This document shows positions 48,975-60,347 of a DNA stretch of 64,000 nt, piece by piece. Each line of letters begins with the position of its first letter. Within the stretch, counting starts at the first letter, position 1. Under the pieces are notes generated by a model that was not told where the DNA came from, did no database searches, and worked only from the letters and a program-made list of their open reading frames with translations. The DNA comes from Chrysemys picta bellii. Taxonomy: Eukaryota > Chordata > Testudines > Emydidae. Both the position numbers and the translations under genes were made by a program. The DNA lies in assembly GCF_011386835.1 (NCBI RefSeq), contig NC_088792.1:220878394-220942393 (forward strand), written 5' to 3'.

Positions 48975-49132
48975 CTATTCCATCAAAATCAACATGCAGA
49001 CCCTGTTTAACGTGCTCCTGTATCAGCTGAAGTGTTTGCTCAAAAATCTCTCCTGCTCTTGCAATTTCTATAGTGAAAGGATCCCGTGGATAGTGGAATT
49101 GAGCCAACAGATCATTTGGAGTCCGGGGACGC
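48975..49132 (-). CDS. PXDNL: PXDNL exon: N-terminal part of the peroxidase region
   Basis: A 158-bp exon, acceptor TTCTGCAG ending at 49133, donor GTGAGT from 48974. One base completes a Gln codon from the upstream exon, and the last G completes a Glu codon in the peroxidase exon. The product contains [19 protein letters not shown], then [19 protein letters not shown] and [11 protein letters not shown]. This is the conserved lead-in to the animal haem peroxidase fold in the peroxidasin family. The intron to the next coding exon is about 16.6 kb and heavily loaded with repeats. Confidence 0.93.
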
Positions 49133-50451
49133 CTGCAGAAATGAAAATACCTATTGAAACCAATATATTAAAACTAATTTCTGTGTAGAAATATGACCAG
49201 AGTTTCTCTGTAGATATACAACATCTGAAAATAATCACAAAGAAGTTAGCCTGCTTCAAGAGAGTAGTCTTAAACGGATGGTGTGTAGAAACCTACATGC
49301 AATAAAATATTTAATTATCTCCCTTTATATGGGTGTTTTGTATATGTTATAGAGCAAAGCCAAAGCAATCATGGAGTGTTAACACTACTCTACAGTGGGA
49401 TATCACAGAAAATATTATTGCTCATCTGACCCTCATACTCTCCAACAGCCAACTCATAAAGAGACATTTACGGTATTTTCAAGGAAAGAACATTCTACCT
49501 TCTCCTCACCGTCCTTTCTGGACTAGTTGTCTGATTTCCCTTTTGTTAAAGGAAAAACGCATTTGGAAAGAAAACGGTGTCAATTACTTGCCCCTCCAAA
49601 TAAAGGGATAGCCTACTATTCACCCATGAATGGCTGAAGGCTACCACCAAATTCAAAGATTAGACTGAATTGACCTGAACTTTATGACTGACAAGAAAAA
49701 AGGAGCTCCGGTGTCCAGCTACACTGCAACAACATATTATTGCCTTTACCTTCCACACTTAAATGCCAAAGAAATATAATACAGTTACTGTCCATTCATG
49801 GAGGGAATTATACGATAGTGATTTCACCAAGAAAACAAATGCCTACGGCTCACAGAGGAATGAAAACTTTTCAGGGTTAGCACTGTCAATCCCTTTTTCT
49901 GTATTGTATTGCAGCAGTGACAGCCTCTAATAACTTAACCGCTTTTTCTACAACTTTGCTCCCCTCTGCATTGAGCAATGGAGGAAGCACAGGGACCAGA
50001 CACTTTGTTCCTGTCCTGTAGGGAAGGAGGAAAGGCTAAGCTAACTTTTTATGGATGTTCTGTTTGGTTCTTTCCTCCTGTTCCCAAAGCTTTGGTTACA
50101 GAGTTCCTGGCTAGATTAGCCCTTAGCAAGAAGGCACTCAGAGAGCTGTAAGCCACAGAAAGTAATCAGGTGGCAGTTGAATGGTGATAGAGAGCCCAGG
50201 TGATAGATAGAGATGCTTTTTTTCCGTGCAGACGCCATACTGCTTTCAGCAGATGGTGCAGTAGGACTGTTAATCGTAGTCGTCCAACCACTGCATCCGC
50301 TGCAACTCTGCTCTCCTGGTGCCATGAATCCACCTCGCAGGTCCTCTCATCATTCGGTATAAATATCTATTCTCATGGCATTTGTTGTCATCCACCGCTT
50401 CCGCTGCAACTCTGCTCTCCTGCAGACGCCATGCCACGACAAGCATGGAGC

Positions 50452-51650
50452 TTGCTCAGCTCACCACTGCTGTTGTGAGCATTGTAAGCACCTTGCGCAT
50501 TATCCTGCAGTATGTGCAGAACCAGAACCTGCAAAAGCAGGCGAGGAGGCAACAACAACACGATCATGATAGTGATGAGGACATGGACACAGACTTCTCT
50601 CAAAGCACGGGCCCTGGCAATTTGGACATCATGGTGGTAATGGGGCAGGTTCATGCCGTGGAACGCTGGTTCTGGGCTTGGGACTGGTGGGACCGCATAG
50701 TGTTGCAGATCTGGGATAATTCCAGTGGCTGCGAAACTTTCGCATGCGTAAGGGCACTTTCATGGAACTTTGTGACTTGCTTTCCCCTGCCTTGAAGCGC
50801 AAGAATGCCAAGATGACAGCAGCCCTCACAGTTCACAAGCGAATGGCAATAGCCCTCTGGAAGCTTGCAACGCCAAACAGCTACTGGTCAGTTAGGAATC
50901 AATTTGGAGTGGGTAAATCTACCGTGGGGGCTGCTGTGATCCAAGTAACCAACCCAATCACTGAGCTGCTGCTATCAAGGGTAGTGACTCTGGGAAATGT
51001 GCAGGTTATATTGGATGGCTTTGCTGCAATTGGATTCCCTAACTGTGGTGGGGCAATAGAAGGAATGCATATCCCTATCTTGGGACCAGACTACCTTGGC
51101 AGCCAGTACATAAACCGCAAGGGGTAATTTTCAATGGTGCTGCAAGCACTGGTGGATCACAAGGGACGTTTCACTGATATCAATGTGGGATGGCGGGGGA
51201 AAGTACATGACACTCGCATCTTCAGGAACTCTGGTCTGTTTGAACAGCTGCAGGAAGGGACTTACTTCCCAGACCAGAAAATAACTGTTGGGGAACGTTG
51301 AAATGCCTATAGTTATCCTTGGGGACCCAGCCTACCCCTTAATGCCATGGCTCATGAAGCCATACACAGGCACCCTGGACAGTAGTAAGGAGCTGTTCAA
51401 CTATAGGCTGAGCAAGTGCAGAATGGTGGTAGAATATGCATTTGGACGTTTAAAAGCGCGCTGGCGCAATTTACTGACTCAGTTAGACCTGAGCGAAACC
51501 AATATTCCAACTGTTATTGCCGCTTGCTGTGTGCTCCACAATATCTGTGAGAGTAAGGGGGAGACGTTTATGGTGGGGTGGGAGGTTGAGGCAAATCGCC
51601 TAGCCGCTGATTATGTGCAGCCAGACACCAGGGCAATTAGAAGAGCATAG
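50452..51650 (+). pseudogene. Harbinger DDE transposase, broken
   Basis: A HARBI1-like transposase of about 390 residues, readable in three frames. It starts at MELAQLTTAVVSIVSTLRII (50452), shifts frame near 50716-50722, continues as FMELCDLLSPALKRKNAKMT to QYINRKG, meets a stop at 51125-51127 where Tyr is expected, goes on as FSMVLQALVDHKGRFTDINV, and shifts again near 51295 (one extra base) into EMPIVILGDPAYPLMPWLMK. Catalytic triad: the first Asp is Glu here (GGAIEGMHI), the second Asp (LGDPAYPL) and the last Glu (VVEYAFGRLKARWR) are present. Helix-turn-helix-like sequence lies around TVHKRMAIALWKLA. Two frameshifts, one stop and the Asp-to-Glu change rule out activity. Confidence 0.88.
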
Positions 51651-51959
51651 CAGGGTGTGCTGCACATCAGAGAAGCTTTGAAAACCAGTTTCATGACTTG
51701 CCAGGCTACAGTGTGACAGTTCTGTTTGTTTCTCCTTGATGAAAACCCGCCCCCTTGGTTCACTCTACTTCCCTGTAAGCCAACCGCCCTCCCCCTTCGA
51801 TCACCACTTGCACAGGCAATAAAGTCATTATTGTTTCAAAACCATGCATTCTTTATTAATTCATCACACAAATAGGGGAATAACTGTCAAGGTAGCCCGG
51901 GAGGGGTGGGGGAGGAGGGAAGCACCGGGTGGGGTGGTGGATGAGGGGAGGAGGGAAGG

Positions 51960-54138
51960 ACAAGGCCACACTGCACTTCAAAGCTTATTGAATGCCAGCC
52001 TTCTGTTGCTTGGGCAGTCCTCTGGGGTGGAGTGGTTGGGTGCCCGGAGCCCCTCCCACCCCGCATTCTTGGGCATCTGGATGAGGAAGCTATGGAACTT
52101 GGAGAGGAGGGCGGGCAGTTACACAGGGGTAGCAGCGGCGGTCTGTGCTCCTGCTGCCTTTCCTGCAGCTCTACCAGACACCGGAGCATATCAGTTTGAT
52201 CCCCCAGTAGCCTCAGCTACTGCCTCCTTCCTCCTCTCATCGCGCTGCCGCCACCTCTCATCTTGCTCCCCCCTCCTCTCATCTTGCTTGTCCCTCCTGT
52301 CTTCGTGTTCACTTTTTGCTTTCCTGGACTCTGACACTGTTTGCCTCCACTCATTCTGCTGAGCTCTTTCAGTGTGGAAGGACTGCATGAGCTCAGAGAA
52401 CATTTCATCGCGAGTGTGTTTTTTCCACTGTGACGAAGTTCCTCCTCTAGCTTGGTGGGTCCTGCACTTATTGGCGGATTTTCTTGCCTCAGAGATTCAC
52501 CATGTAGGTTGGGGAACAGCTCAGAGACCTTCCCCTCTGGAAGAACCAGGTCAATTGGGAGGTTTGGGGGGAACCCGGGCCCGCCCTCTACTCTGGGTTC
52601 CAGCCCAGGGCCCTGTGGACTGCAGCTGTCTATAGTGCCTCCTGTAACAGCTGCATGACAGCTACAACTCCCTGGACTATTTCCCCATGGCCTCCTCCAA
52701 ACACCTTCCTTAATCTCATCACAGGACCTTCCTCCTGGTGTCTGATAATGCTTGTGCTCCTCAGTCCTCCAGCAGCAGACCCGCTCACTCTCAGCTCCTT
52801 GTGCCCCTTGCTCCCAGCTCCTCACACTTGCACTACAAACTGAAGTGAGCTCCTTTTTAAAGCCCAGGTGCCCTGATTAGCCTGCCTTAATCAATTCTAG
52901 CAGCTTTTTCTTAATTGGCTCCAGGTGTCCTAATTAGCCTGCCTGCCTTAACTGGTTCTAGCAGGTTCCTGATTACTCTAGTGCAGCCCCTGCTCTGGTC
53001 ACTCAGGGAACAGAAAACTACTCATCCAGTGACCAGTATATTTGCCCTCTACCAGACTCCTGTACCCCACTGGTCTGGGTCTGTCACACCACCTTCTTAT
53101 CTGCGCTAGCCTCTGGGACAGAGATGATAGGGGGAGCGTTGAAACATTTGCAGCTGTGGGAGGAAAAAAAGGGAGAGTAGTATTTAAAAAGACACATTTT
53201 AGAGGACAATGGGTAGACTCTTTCATGGTGAACCAAGCTGTTAACATTACATAGCACATATGCTTTCGATAAAAGGTCGCATTTTGCCTCTTATATTGAG
53301 GGCCAGCCAGTATAGTGTGAGAGATCACACACGCAAGGCTGGGCAAGAGAATTCGGCTTGCAGGCAGTCATGGTAAGCCACAGTCTTTCGCCTTCTTCAA
53401 CCTTCATAATATGTGGGAATGGTTTCAAACAGCAGCGCTCTCCTTTCCCATACAAAGCACCCATTGGGTTGGCCATTTAAAAGGAGGGGCTGTACTGGTT
53501 GCGAATGCATCCCAAGACTTCAGGGCAAATTAATCATTAAACACGCTTGCTTTTAAACCGTGCATTATATTTACAAAGGTACACTCACCAGAGGTGCCTT
53601 CTCTGGCTTCATGGTCCATGAGCCCACCTTGGGAAGGCAGGGAGGGTTTTGGCTCCAGGGTGATACACAGCTCCTGGCCGTTGGGGAGAATGGTTTCTCC
53701 ACTTGCGTGCTGTGCGCTATCCTCATCCTCCTCCACCTCCTCATCTTCCTTGACCCCCAAATCCTCATCCCTTTCGCATGAGACTCCCCCCTTGCAGGTC
53801 TCCATGGACAGGGGTGGGATAGTGGTAGAGGCCCCCCCTAGAATTGCATGCAGCTCATCATAGAAGCGGCATGTCTGGGGCTCTGACAAGGAGCGGCCAT
53901 TTGCCTCTTTGGTTTTTTGGTACACTTGCCTGAGCGCCTTAATTTTCAAGTGATACTGCTGCGGGTCCCTGTTGTAGCCTCTGTCCATCATGCCCTTGGA
54001 GATTTTTTCAAATATTTTGGCATTTCGTCTTTTGGAATGGAGTTCTGATGGCATGGGTTCGTCTCCCCATACAGCAATCAGATCCAGTACCTCCCGTTCG
54101 GTCCATGCTGGAGCTCTTTTGCGATTCTGGGACTGCAT
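51960..54138 (-). pseudogene. Harbinger Myb/SANT-like DNA-binding protein, broken
   Basis: Exon 1 (54138-53589) is fully open for 183 residues: MQSQNRKRAPAWTEREVLDL and WGDEPMPSELHSKRRNAKIF form a trihelix/Myb-SANT DNA-binding domain, followed by an acidic segment (DEEVEEDED). A GTGAGT donor starts at 53588. Exon 2 starts at an AG acceptor (53114-53113), is split by the LTR at 52439-53088, and resumes with MFSELMQSFHTERAQQNEWR and a charged coiled-coil-like stretch (EHEDRRDKQDERRGEQDERW), with a frameshift near 52190. Start chosen at the MQSQ methionine, because the upstream frame looks untranslated. The acceptor and exon 2 joining are inferred. Confidence 0.8.
52439..53088. mobile_element. 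LTR-type element inside the Harbinger Myb gene
   Basis: The 650-bp unit starts TGTGACGAAGTTCCTCC and ends GGTCTGGGTCTGTCACA, flanked by CCAC on both sides (52435-52438 and 53089-53092). Non-coding. It disrupts exon 2 of the Myb-like gene, so it is younger than the Harbinger copy. Confidence 0.7.
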
Positions 54139-54578
54139 GGTCACCTGAGCTGATGAGCTCGCCACGCTGGCCAAACAGGAAATGAAATTCAAAAGTTCCC
54201 GGGGCTTTTGCTGTTTACATGGCTAGTGCATCTGAATTGAAAGTGCTGTCCAGAGTGGTCACAATAGAGCTCTCTAGGATAGCTACCGGAGGCCAATACC
54301 ATTGAATTGTGTCCACACTACCCCAAATTTGACCTGGCGATGTCGATTTCAGTGCTAATCCCCTCATTGGGGAGGAGTACAGAAATCGATTTTAAGAGCC
54401 ATTTAAGTCGACAAAAATGGCTTTGCCATGTGGACGGGTGCAGGGTTAAATCAATTTAACGCTGCTAAATTTGACCTAAACTCGTAGTGTAGACCAGGGC
54501 TAAGAAACCATGTCCTGGTTACAAGCAAAAATATGTTTTGACAACTTAATTACAGTACACCTTTTTGAATGCAGTATT

Positions 54579-54763
54579 GTTGTAGCTGTGTTAGTCCGAG
54601 GATATTAGAGAGATAAGGTGGGTGAGGTAATATATTTTATTGGACCTACTTCTGTTGGTGAGAGAGACAAGCTTTTAAGCTCTGTGTAAGCTCAAAAGTT
54701 TGTCTCTCTCACCAACAGAAGTTGATCCAATAAAAGATATTACCTCAGCAACCTTGTCTCTCT
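54579..54763. mobile_element. Palindromic double-copy element B1
   Basis: Left arm GTTGTAGCTGTGTTAGTCCG..ACTTCTGTTGGTGAGAGAG, then a short spacer (AAGCTCTGTGTAAGCTC) and an inverted right arm CTCTCACCAACAGAAGTTGA..CCTTGTCTCTCTAG. The right arm stops before the outer end of the left arm. A 6-bp AGTATT occurs on both sides, too short to be convincing. Its head GTGTTAGTC resembles that of family A. Confidence 0.6.
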
Positions 54764-54856
54764 AGTATTTTTTTTTTGTAATTTAAAAACACCCACAAGT
54801 TAAACAGAATAAAAACATGAACAATTTCTGTGAACAAAGATAAAATAAATTCTTAC

Positions 54857-54965
54857 TGCGAAAACAAATTTCTTCTTGTGGAGTTAATTGCACTGTCAAC
54901 TTTTTGGATGGCATTGAGAATGGATGATTCAACAAAGTTATCACCAGCTTGTCTACCTTGCGTTA
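54857..54965 (-). CDS. PXDNL: PXDNL exon: linker between Ig and peroxidase domains
   Basis: A 109-bp exon with acceptor CTGCAG ending at 54966 and donor GTAAGA from 54856. The reading frame follows from the neighbouring phases and gives TQGRQAGDNFVESSILNAIQ, then VDSAINSTRRNLFSQ. This is the amphipathic, helix-prone segment before the haem peroxidase domain in peroxidasins, with an N-glycosylation sequon (NST). Wording such as QGRQAG..FVESSIL and STRR.LFSQ is closer to PXDNL than to PXDN in my recollection of those families. It sits only about 350 bp beyond the Harbinger element that fills the 3' part of the preceding intron segment. Confidence 0.9.
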
Positions 54966-57707
54966 CTGCAGAAAAAAAATCCATAGTTTGAGAAATGTCT
55001 CATTTTTAAAGTTCAAATTTATGTGATATAAATAGCATTTAATAACATTTGGCATTTTAAAGTGACAAGCCTTACAAGAACAAAAAAAGCTGTAAATCCT
55101 GACATTTATATTAGATATTGCAAAGAATAGGCAATTATCTTCCATACAATAATCCTAGCTGGCATGTTCAGAATTGGTGAAGAGATACAGGATACCTTCA
55201 GATCACTGATTCAGATCCAGTTAGTAATGACAGAATGTTATAAACATACAGCTGCTTAGTGACTTTTGTGAAATGAGTCTCACTTCAATTCTTAGAGGAG
55301 AAGGAGCCACCCAAAAATCATATAGAAATTGAATCTCAGTAGAAAGGGTCACAAGGACGAAGTACACTGAGCTTTCAACAACATTTTGGTCATCACAGAA
55401 GGAACCAGTCTGAGGTCCCAAAACCCCAATTGTTAAGAAACCATAAACATTGTTTTTTAAGGAACAATTCATTTTTGGGGCAAGGCGCTCAGCACACATA
55501 ATCAAACAAGAGCCACATGTTCATATGCTCTCACTGTTCTGTCAGAGTAAAGCAGACTGGCAATATTGAGGGAGCCTCACCATGGATCAGTACTACGAAG
55601 TTACATTTGAAAAAGGAAGTTAGCGTCATAAAAATGAAGCATCTGGGAGCCGGCAGAAGGGTATAAGGTAAAATAAACAGGACTTGTAAAAACCTTTCCA
55701 TCCCAGACAATCTCTAGAACACTACAAAACCCCTGAAAAATAAGCAAGAGAGTCCATTCCCATCATCTCACCCATTTTCCAATTAGCCCATGCTCCCTAG
55801 TAAAAGCCAGAAAAATAGTGGAGCTCTCCAACATGAGAGGTTCATTGTGAAAAAAGTAGGATAGTGATATCTGATGAGGTTATTAACTCATGTAAATTAG
55901 TCACAATGGTAGTTCAGATTAAGTGGTGCTTTCTCAGGAGAAAATATCTACTGAGGGAAGTTACGGGTTGCTCAGTGGACCAATCTACAGAACGTACAGC
56001 AGCATTTTTTAAAAAGCTACAAGCTATTTTGGATATAAATGAGAGAGCACAGACAATCTTATATGGGATAATACATGCAATATATTATGCTCAATTGACA
56101 TCACTACAAACAAAGAATAAATAGAAGATAATATGCATGGATAGTTGTTATAGTTGTATAATAGAATCTATACACTTTACTATTACTTTGGGAGGGGGGC
56201 TTATAAAAGATAAAGGTCCATTTGTATTTAAATTTTAACTGATTGTACCACTCCTTTGTCAAATACAAAATAAGCATGGGAGCCCCTTATGGAACAAACA
56301 TGTTACACCATCAATTCTCATTGGTCCATTCTCAGAGACTGACAGAACCAATAAGGATTCCTGACTCTGAGAGAAAATACTTTGTCCAGATAGTTTTCTG
56401 CACTCTAGTGCTGAGAGCATGCACACAGATGCCAAAATACAGGCATTTTTAGCATACAACCCTAAATGGCTCTAAGAGCAACCCCCCGAAAGTAGAAGTA
56501 CAAAATTTTGCCATGCAAAGCCATTAACGTCATCCTCCAATTTGTCTTTGGATTCCTTAGTTATTAGAAATGCATTGTTAAATTACAGTTTGTAGGACAG
56601 AATTAATTGGGAGATCAGCACAAATGGCAAAATTACTGCAGCATGTTCAGAAAGTACCATCTTACATTCTTACATTTTATTACAATGACCTTCAAATGGG
56701 TACACACAGGGAAAGAGCAAAAAGAAAAAAAATCACTCAACATTTTTTCTTGATGATTTCTTCATGCACCAAGTAGCTCAATTTTTTTTGAATGCAGCAG
56801 AGTTTTCTTCTTAAAAGGAAAAAAATGTGATGTAACCCAAGGCATATCATGCACCTAGTAAATCCCCTTCTAGTGACCCTGAATAGGACTGCCACATGAT
56901 AATTGTGTTACAAATCCCCGAAATACCTTTTTGTTGCATACAAATGTCATTACAGTTTAATTTGTTATATGCAATGTTGTTGTAGTCATGTTGGTCCCAG
57001 GATATTAGAGAAACAAGAAGGGTGAGGTAATATCTTTTGTTGGACCAACTTCTGTGTAAGCTCGAAAGCTCGTCTCTCTCATCAACAGAAGTTGGTCCAA
57101 TAAAAGATATCACCTTACCCACCTTTTGTTTCTCTAATATTCTTTGTTATATTATTTTCATTTAATTATAATGTATCTGCCTCTTTCCTTACTTTTGAGG
57201 GATTTAGTTTTTTTTTAAATCCATAATATTCTTTTAACTTTTTTTTTTTTTAATAACAAATGAAATACATTCTCAAGCTTAACTTTCCCTCAGTTCAATT
57301 TTGGGTTTCAGAATAATTCTACTTCTTGAAAGGCATTATTGCTTTAATAAACACTTTTAAAAAAAGATATCTGCTAACGTTATACAGGACCTGCTTTTGA
57401 AATGGCAACCAGTACCTCAAAGCTATTTGGGGACAAACTGTTCTTGGTTTAACAAAAAAAGACAAGGATAATGGTAAATGTTCATGAGGTGATAATTTTC
57501 CTTGACATATATTTCATTTTCTTTTATGTTTAACATTATAATGTCTACTAACTGGAGAAAGAGAAGAGTGCTGTCAATTAAATATTTAATAAAAGCATAT
57601 TTACAATTTGCCTGTCAAAAAAACTCTACACTTATCAGAACTCAAGACACTAGGCAGATTTTCAGAAATTGAAACATTAGTAGAGGAACAGCTACTTGGA
57701 AACTTAC
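54966..57707 (-). other. PXDNL intron, 2.7 kb
   Basis: Holds palindromic element B2 (56971-57142). The rest is AT-rich with T/A runs near 57210-57252, and no other feature was recognised. Confidence 0.7.
56971..57142. mobile_element. Palindromic double-copy element B2
   Basis: Left arm GTTGTTGTAGTCATGTTGGTC..TTTTGTTGGACCAACTTCTG, inner loop containing TGTAAGCTCGAAAGCTCGTC, then the inverted and truncated arm ACAGAAGTTGGTCCAATAAA..TTTGTTTCTCTAATATTC. A 10-bp duplication TTTGTTATAT lies at 56961-56970 and 57143-57152. The loop has a GAAA flanked by AGCTC, in the place where family A has its ribozyme-like core, but CTGATGA is missing. Confidence 0.7.
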
Positions 57708-57864
57708 TGGTAACAGTCAGCACCATACTGGTTGTAGCCAGGCCAAAAGAGTTCCTTGCAACACATTCATATCTCCCCTGGTCTCCTTGTCCTAAGTCTC
57801 TGATTGTAAGAGTGCCATCCGAGTTCACATGGAATTTGCCACTCTCAGTAATCTGAACACCAGT
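57708..57864 (-). CDS. PXDNL: PXDNL exon: C-terminal half of the last Ig domain
   Basis: A 157-bp exon, acceptor TTTGTAG ending at 57865, donor GTAAGT from 57707. It starts in phase 0 and ends with one base of the next codon. The translation [17 protein letters not shown] continues with [20 protein letters not shown] and MVLTVT, the D-to-G strands of an Ig fold with the Tyr-x-Cys motif. It is nearly the same as the last Ig domain of known peroxidasins. With the exon at 60235 it makes one complete Ig domain next to the linker and peroxidase region. Confidence 0.92.
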
Positions 57865-60234
57865 CTACAAACAAAAACACCCAAAGTGCATGTTATTGGT
57901 GTCTCTCAATTTCTTCTCAGAAAAGGTGGAAAGCTACTAATAATGAAACATCTCAAATCAACTACTGACTAGAGGTAGTCTGATTCATGAAGGCCCTAAA
58001 CACATGGAACACTTTTTGTGGGGGACTAAAAAAAATGTTTTAGATTCCACCACAGACAAGGCATAGGAATATAAATCAGAGTGCTTCAAAGTCGGGGGTG
58101 GGGATCTGTTTTGTTTTTCTTTCCCATTAATGTGCTAGTGCCCTCCCTCTTACTGATTTATCTGTACCCGGTAATTTGCAAAGGTGACCTGTGAGGACAC
58201 TGTGGAGGTAGGAAAAGTCTTGGTGTAACTGACTGACTGAGTACAAAGGACTATTTGGGCAAAGTATTTTCTCTCAGAGAGTCAGGAAATCTTATTGATG
58301 CTATTAGCCTATAATGGACCAACGAGACTGGGGTGTTAACATGTTTGTTTCACAAAGTGGCTTCTTTGCTTATTTTGAGGTTGACAGGAGTGGTACAATC
58401 ATTTCAGATTTAAATAAAAATTAGTTTTATTTCTTTACTATTACTTTTTTTCTATAGAGGATAAAGTGTTAGATATATACAGTAAACATAATAGTTATTG
58501 ATTATATTTAAATCAGGAGGCTTTCTTCACAAATGAAAGGAAAAGGAAATGTATAGAGTCTCCAATACTGTAGCAATTTAAAGTTAAAGTCTTGTATATG
58601 TAAAAAACCCCTAGCAAGAATTCCATCAGGACAGGTACCATATAGGATAAACGTAGGGTGCTCTACACTAAGCCCCAACATGGGAGTATGCCAGGAGTGG
58701 GGCTGCAAGAGGAAGGGGGCAGACTGGGCTGGGAGCAGGATCTCAATAGCACAGAGTACTTTGGAGATTCTAGGGTAGGAGTGCGAGCTCTGATGGTTTG
58801 GTAATATAAAGTGCAGTTATGACAACTATATGGGTAAGAGAGTTTAACAGATGAAGCTTGAAGGAAAAAAAGATACAGACCAGTGAAGGAATACAGATAA
58901 TGCAAGATGGCGCTTGTTATAAAAATAATAAGGTAACCGTTGTTATGCAGATAATTAGTTTTGTTGTTAGGTAGATTAAGATGGCTTAAAAGGTTTTTGT
59001 GTTAGTTAAAACCACAAACTAGTTTAAGCTCACTGAAACCACTGCAAGAGGAAGGGTTGTGACCCTACAGGAAGAGTCTGAGAGAAGCAGACAGTAGCTG
59101 ACAGAAATAAGTGCAATTCACAGCTAAGCATAGCATATAAAAGTGGGTGTTGAACAATGAGCAACCAAGACCACGAACACCTGGATGATGTAGTGGGACC
59201 CCCTTATCACTCTACTGTAATAAGGCCATTGCTTATAGTATGAGTGAAGCATTATTGCAGTAGGGGTTTATAGTCATGTTGAGTACAGCATATGGGATGT
59301 ATTTCCTTTGGTAAAAAGCCAATCAGATTTTGGGAAATAAAGATACTTTCAGTGAATTTTCAACTCATAGCTTTATTCTTAGAATCAGATCCAAAAATTA
59401 CAACAGCCATCCCAAGGAGACATGGTGGGATGTCATAAAGGAAGACATGTTAGCATGTAGTATGATAGAGGATATGGCACTGAACATAGCACTTTGGAGG
59501 GAGAGGACTCCATTTGATGGGATTAACACAAGAAAGATGACGATGATTTTGGAGATTCTAGCACAGCTCCAGGTTATAGCATTACCTCCAGGCAGAACTG
59601 CAATGAATTAGAGCAGCCCCCGGGGCCACCTAATTTCTGAAGGAGGCCATTTCAGTCCCAAAGAATCCCAAGACTTTAAGTATGGCATAGCACACTCTTT
59701 CAACACTTGTATGGTACTTTTACTGAAAATAGGCTACGGTTAAAAAAGCTTTTATGTACAGTAGATTTGTATAGAGATTTTACTCTTTTAAAGCCTTCCA
59801 AAATGTAATAGTTTAATGAATCTGATCTATTTTGGATGAATTTTAGATTGTTAAATTGTTTTAAAAAAGAAGATGTTTCTTAAAAGCAACAATACTTAGG
59901 ACCAATTTATGCCATCCACTTGTGTTGCTCTCAATCTATAATCAGGGACAGAATCTGCCCTTAGACACAATGGCTTGCTAATTTTCTGATGTAAAGACTA
60001 AAAAATACAATACAGGCCTTTAAATGACAGACTAAATTGCTGAAGTTTGCTCTTTGTCATTTTCAAAAAACATTAACAAATATTTTTAAAAGGATTGTTT
60101 GAGGATTACAATAGGTGTCTATATTTTGGTAAAAAACACAGCTGCAACTGAACAACACTGGGTCCATTACTTTTAAGATTCTGTATCAGCTGGACAAGAC
60201 TGAGAGCCCCGTAGATATAATCAAGTAAACCTAC
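57865..60234 (-). other. PXDNL intron, 2.4 kb
   Basis: Mostly unclassified. On the plus strand, 59395-59575 encodes PKETWWDVIKEDMLACSMIED and LNIALWRERTPF, which resembles the C-terminal tail of some LINE reverse transcriptases (weak). 58880-59390 looks like part of an LTR (TATAAAAGTG near 59137, AATAAAGA near 59336) without clear ends. Confidence 0.5.
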
Positions 60235-60347
60235 TTTTCTCCAGCTGATTGTGGGCTGAGATTCTCCACGTGCACTGCAAGGAATCTCTACATTCTTTCC
60301 AACCTCTGCGCTGGTATCTTGTGGAAGTTGAGAAAATACTGGCAGAG
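60235..60347 (-). CDS. PXDNL: PXDNL exon: N-terminal half of the last Ig domain
   Basis: A 113-bp exon with AG acceptor at 60349-60348 and donor GTAGGT starting at 60234. The first two bases complete an Ala codon begun in the exon at 61665, and the exon ends in phase 0. The product reads LPVFSQLPQDTSAEVGK, then IPCSARGESQPTISWRK, which gives the B-strand Cys and the C-strand Trp of an I-set Ig domain. Splitting the last Ig domain across two exons, with the join just after the WxK motif, fits the peroxidasin gene structure as I know it. Confidence 0.9.

Larger units (their letters stand above)
50205..54503. mobile_element. Decayed two-gene Harbinger transposon
   Basis: A nearly complete autonomous-type Harbinger/PIF element. 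It has a plus-strand DDE transposase (50452-51650), a minus-strand Myb/SANT-like protein (54138-51960), and a right terminus whose minus-strand reading starts GCCCTGGTCTACACTACGAG, the Harbinger TIR type. The left terminus is missing: the sequence simply starts in the 5' leader near 50205. A 650-bp LTR-type repeat (52439-53088) was inserted later. The convergent gene pair is the standard Harbinger layout, in which the Myb-like protein brings the transposase to the nucleus and to DNA. Confidence 0.85.
49133..54856 (-). other. PXDNL intron dominated by a Harbinger element
   Basis: Intron between the linker exons. About 4.3 kb of its 5.7 kb is one Harbinger transposon. 49133-50204 is unclassified and AT-rich. 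A palindrome family B copy follows the transposon at 54579. Confidence 0.75.

Noticed and set aside
51844..52362. A 172-residue plus-strand frame
   Set aside because: It is antisense to exon 2 of the Harbinger Myb-like gene, and the minus-strand frame has family resemblance.
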